Assembly: GCA_028551475.1 (NCBI GenBank)
Contig: CM052354.1
Location: 23,583,258-23,647,257, forward strand
Source of the DNA: Casuarina equisetifolia
Lineage: Eukaryota > Streptophyta > Magnoliopsida > Fagales > Casuarinaceae
DNA: 64,000 nucleotides
Direction: 5' to 3'
Below, one piece after another: positions 61,983 to 64,000 of this stretch. Position 1 is the first letter of the stretch. The number at the start of each line of letters is the position of its first letter. The translations under genes and the position numbers were made by a program. Under the pieces are notes generated by a model, which was given only the letters and a program-made list of their open reading frames with translations, searched no databases and was not told the DNA's origin.

Positions 61983-62639
61983 AAGTAGACACACTCCTGC
62001 ACTAGGCTTGCTCATTTGTGTGGAACATGGTATATGGATCTGCTATCATGGTAATTCAATTCCGTCTTATTTCCCTGGGATAACCCCCATCTTTGGCATT
62101 TGCTTCTCTCTTGCTTGAAAGAAAACATAGGCACTACAAAATCAAAGCCAAATCAAACACATGCATTTGATGATTCGTTACCTCCTTCCCGGAGTCAACC
62201 AGATCCGAAGCCATGGAAGAAACAAGGGAGGCCCAAACAAATGCTTGCCGTGTGGAATGGTTTCCGTGGCCAGAGTTTGAACACAGCATCTATCACATTG
62301 TCCACTTAAATGTCCCCCTTAAAGTCACCGTCACCTCCCATGGGCCATGCAACCGGCGAATCGTTCAACGGGTTGTCAAAATCTATGGACATACGACTGC
62401 ATCCTTCTCCGTCTCAAACACCACAACCCAAAAGCTGCATTGTAAGTAGCGGTCGGATCAGGTCCATGCTAAGCACGAATTCTAACAGATGTAGTTTTCT
62501 TTGGCTTTAACTACTCTAGCAAAGTCTTCGGAGGTCCAAGGGTCACCCGCATTTGATGAAGACTGTGCCCTCAGTGTCACCCATCTCAGATTTTTGAACC
62601 AATGGATTGCATATAAGAAAAAGAATGATTATCTGAAGG

Positions 62640-62641
<2 letters not shown>

Positions 62642-62688
<47 letters not shown>
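62642..62688 (+). repeat. (TTA)n microsatellite
   Basis: An uninterrupted run of about 15 to 16 TTA units in AT-rich intergenic DNA. Confidence 0.95.
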
Positions 62689-63790
62689 TTGTATTTTATT
62701 TTTACGTACTAACCAAACTTGCGTACTTAAGTTTAAGTGTTAAAATTAGGACTAAGAGGTCTCATATAGTCCTATTACCAATTGAACCATGTGCTTATCT
62801 ATAATTGTTTGGTTTTGGTCATTAAATCTACATCCGAAAGAGCTTCTCAAATTTAAACCTTAAGGGTAGGGTTGGTCCCAAGGGAACGGGCATGTTAGGT
62901 CTACCATTAATACTATTTCTTGGGTGACAAGTCCTTGCAAATTAGATTCTATTACCTTAAATAAACTCGTGCCTAAAATACACCATTGACTAGATGAGAG
63001 TTATATGTTGCCAAAACTGGAAGATAATTCTTACTTAGATTATCAAAGCTGATTTTTTTTATTTATTACAACTTACACACCAAAGGTAATTTTAAGATGG
63101 GACGAGGGGGACGGTTGGCCATAACCAATGGGAAGTGGGTAAAAAAGGTGTCAAATAAGCTTCATTTTCCGGCATAACCAAAGTCCCAATTAAAAAAAAA
63201 AAAGTAATGGAGCTCTCACACAGGATATCAAACTGTTCTTTACTAACTTTACCACTAAACTAATAATTTAGGCGACTTAAGACACTGACAGATGCCGTGG
63301 ATACAACAAATGCTATTGGTTTTCAACTTATAAAGCCGAGCATATTCCATGGAACCAACTACAATAATGGAGAAGCCACCGCTCCACTGCCAACAAATGG
63401 CCCAGATAGATGCTGCGCGTGAAAAACCCACTTGGTGGCCCCGAAATCATGGCTCCTCCGGCACTCTCACTGATTCAAGGACAACGCCCAGTCTTCGTCC
63501 ACGCTTAAAAATATCATTATCCCACGTCATTTGACATAATTCCCCATGCTTCGTATATTAAAATGTCACTGTCTATGAAGATACTAAACTCAAATCTCTG
63601 TACTGGTATTTTGACGGAGCTGCATCATCTTCTGGAATGTTGTCTTGATCTGCAGGGATGATGTGGCAAGTGGACGTTAGTCATTTGTTTACTTGTTTAA
63701 GCAAACATTCAATTATTTCCCATACATGTGATCGGCTTCATCTTACAACTAAGGTAATTGAATTTCGATCACCATGTTTCTTTTCCCACG

Positions 63791-64000
63791 GGACAAGAAT
63801 TACTTTCCCAATATGTTTTTTGACAACCCTTTTCCTAAAATAAATATTAGAATTTATATAGTAAAGATAGTAAAGAAGTCATGCGACATTACTATATATG
63901 TATCAAATTCATGCACATATGATGTCGAATAAATTATACTGGACAAAAAATACTTTCCCAATATATTTATTGACTAACCCTTTTCCTAAAATAAAGAATT
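63791..64000. repeat. Start of a direct repeat with 150-bp spacing, cut by the window end
   Basis: GGACAA(G/A)AA(T/A)TACTTTCCCAATAT followed by CAACCCTTTTCCTAAAATAAA-like sequence occurs at 63791 and again at 63941, 150 bp apart. It may be the beginning of a longer tandem array continuing past the window. Confidence 0.75.

Larger units (their letters stand above)
61671..63790. other. Kinase 3'UTR and intergenic DNA
   Basis: The 3'UTR probably runs to about 61900-62000. Several overlapping short frames at 62100-62600 in different phases have no recognised motif and look like chance frames in GC-richer DNA. An A run at about 63190-63202 is unassigned. Confidence 0.45.

Noticed and set aside
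62100-62743. Overlapping plus-strand frames downstream of the kinase as a small gene
   Set aside because: Three frames overlap with no recognised motif or consistent splice sites, and one is driven by the TTA microsatellite.

Overview
This window is nuclear DNA of a flowering plant, most likely a woody eudicot (species not determinable by eye). It carries intron-split genes with GT-AG junctions, a photosystem II subunit gene, a NAC factor with a miR164 site, an RPM1-type NLR, a nuclear cytosolic-type tRNA-Leu and worn plant retroelements. I see no bacterial operon, CRISPR array or clearly new multi-gene system. The gene content is ordinary, and the unusual material lies in repeats, retroelement scars and one apparently broken gene.

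Layout. 1-1982 (+): the 3' part of an AP-1 adaptor sigma gene whose third coding exon lacks about 17 nt, so the frame cannot be joined. 1983-8800: AT-rich intergenic DNA with a LINE scar (7169-7303) and a 3 x 104 bp tandem repeat. 8800-12991 (+): a NAC1 (NAC021/022)-type transcription factor with G-boxes, a CT microsatellite, a TATA box and a miR164 site. 13000-24900: long AT-rich intergenic DNA with a SINE-like insertion, a tRNA-Leu(AAG) and a 3 x 132 bp tandem repeat. 24918-27728 (+): an intact single-exon coiled-coil NLR. 28000-32100: a degenerate Copia gag region and a 5'-truncated LINE with target-site duplication. 33187-40791 (+): chloroplast RecA, 13 exons. 42122-44220 (-): PsbR, 5 exons. 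47524-53618 (-): a renalase/amine-oxidase-like FAD protein, 9 exons. 55890-61670 (+): a CRPK1-like receptor-like cytoplasmic kinase, 6 coding exons after a 5'UTR intron. 61671-64000: intergenic DNA with microsatellites and the start of a 150-bp-period repeat.

Functionally the genes are independent nuclear loci: vesicle traffic, auxin/lateral-root transcription, immunity, plastid DNA repair, PSII assembly, redox and cold signalling. Exon boundaries were set by hand from splice consensus, reading phase and family alignment from memory. Every junction given for NAC1, RECA1, PSBR, the FAD protein and the kinase keeps the frame.
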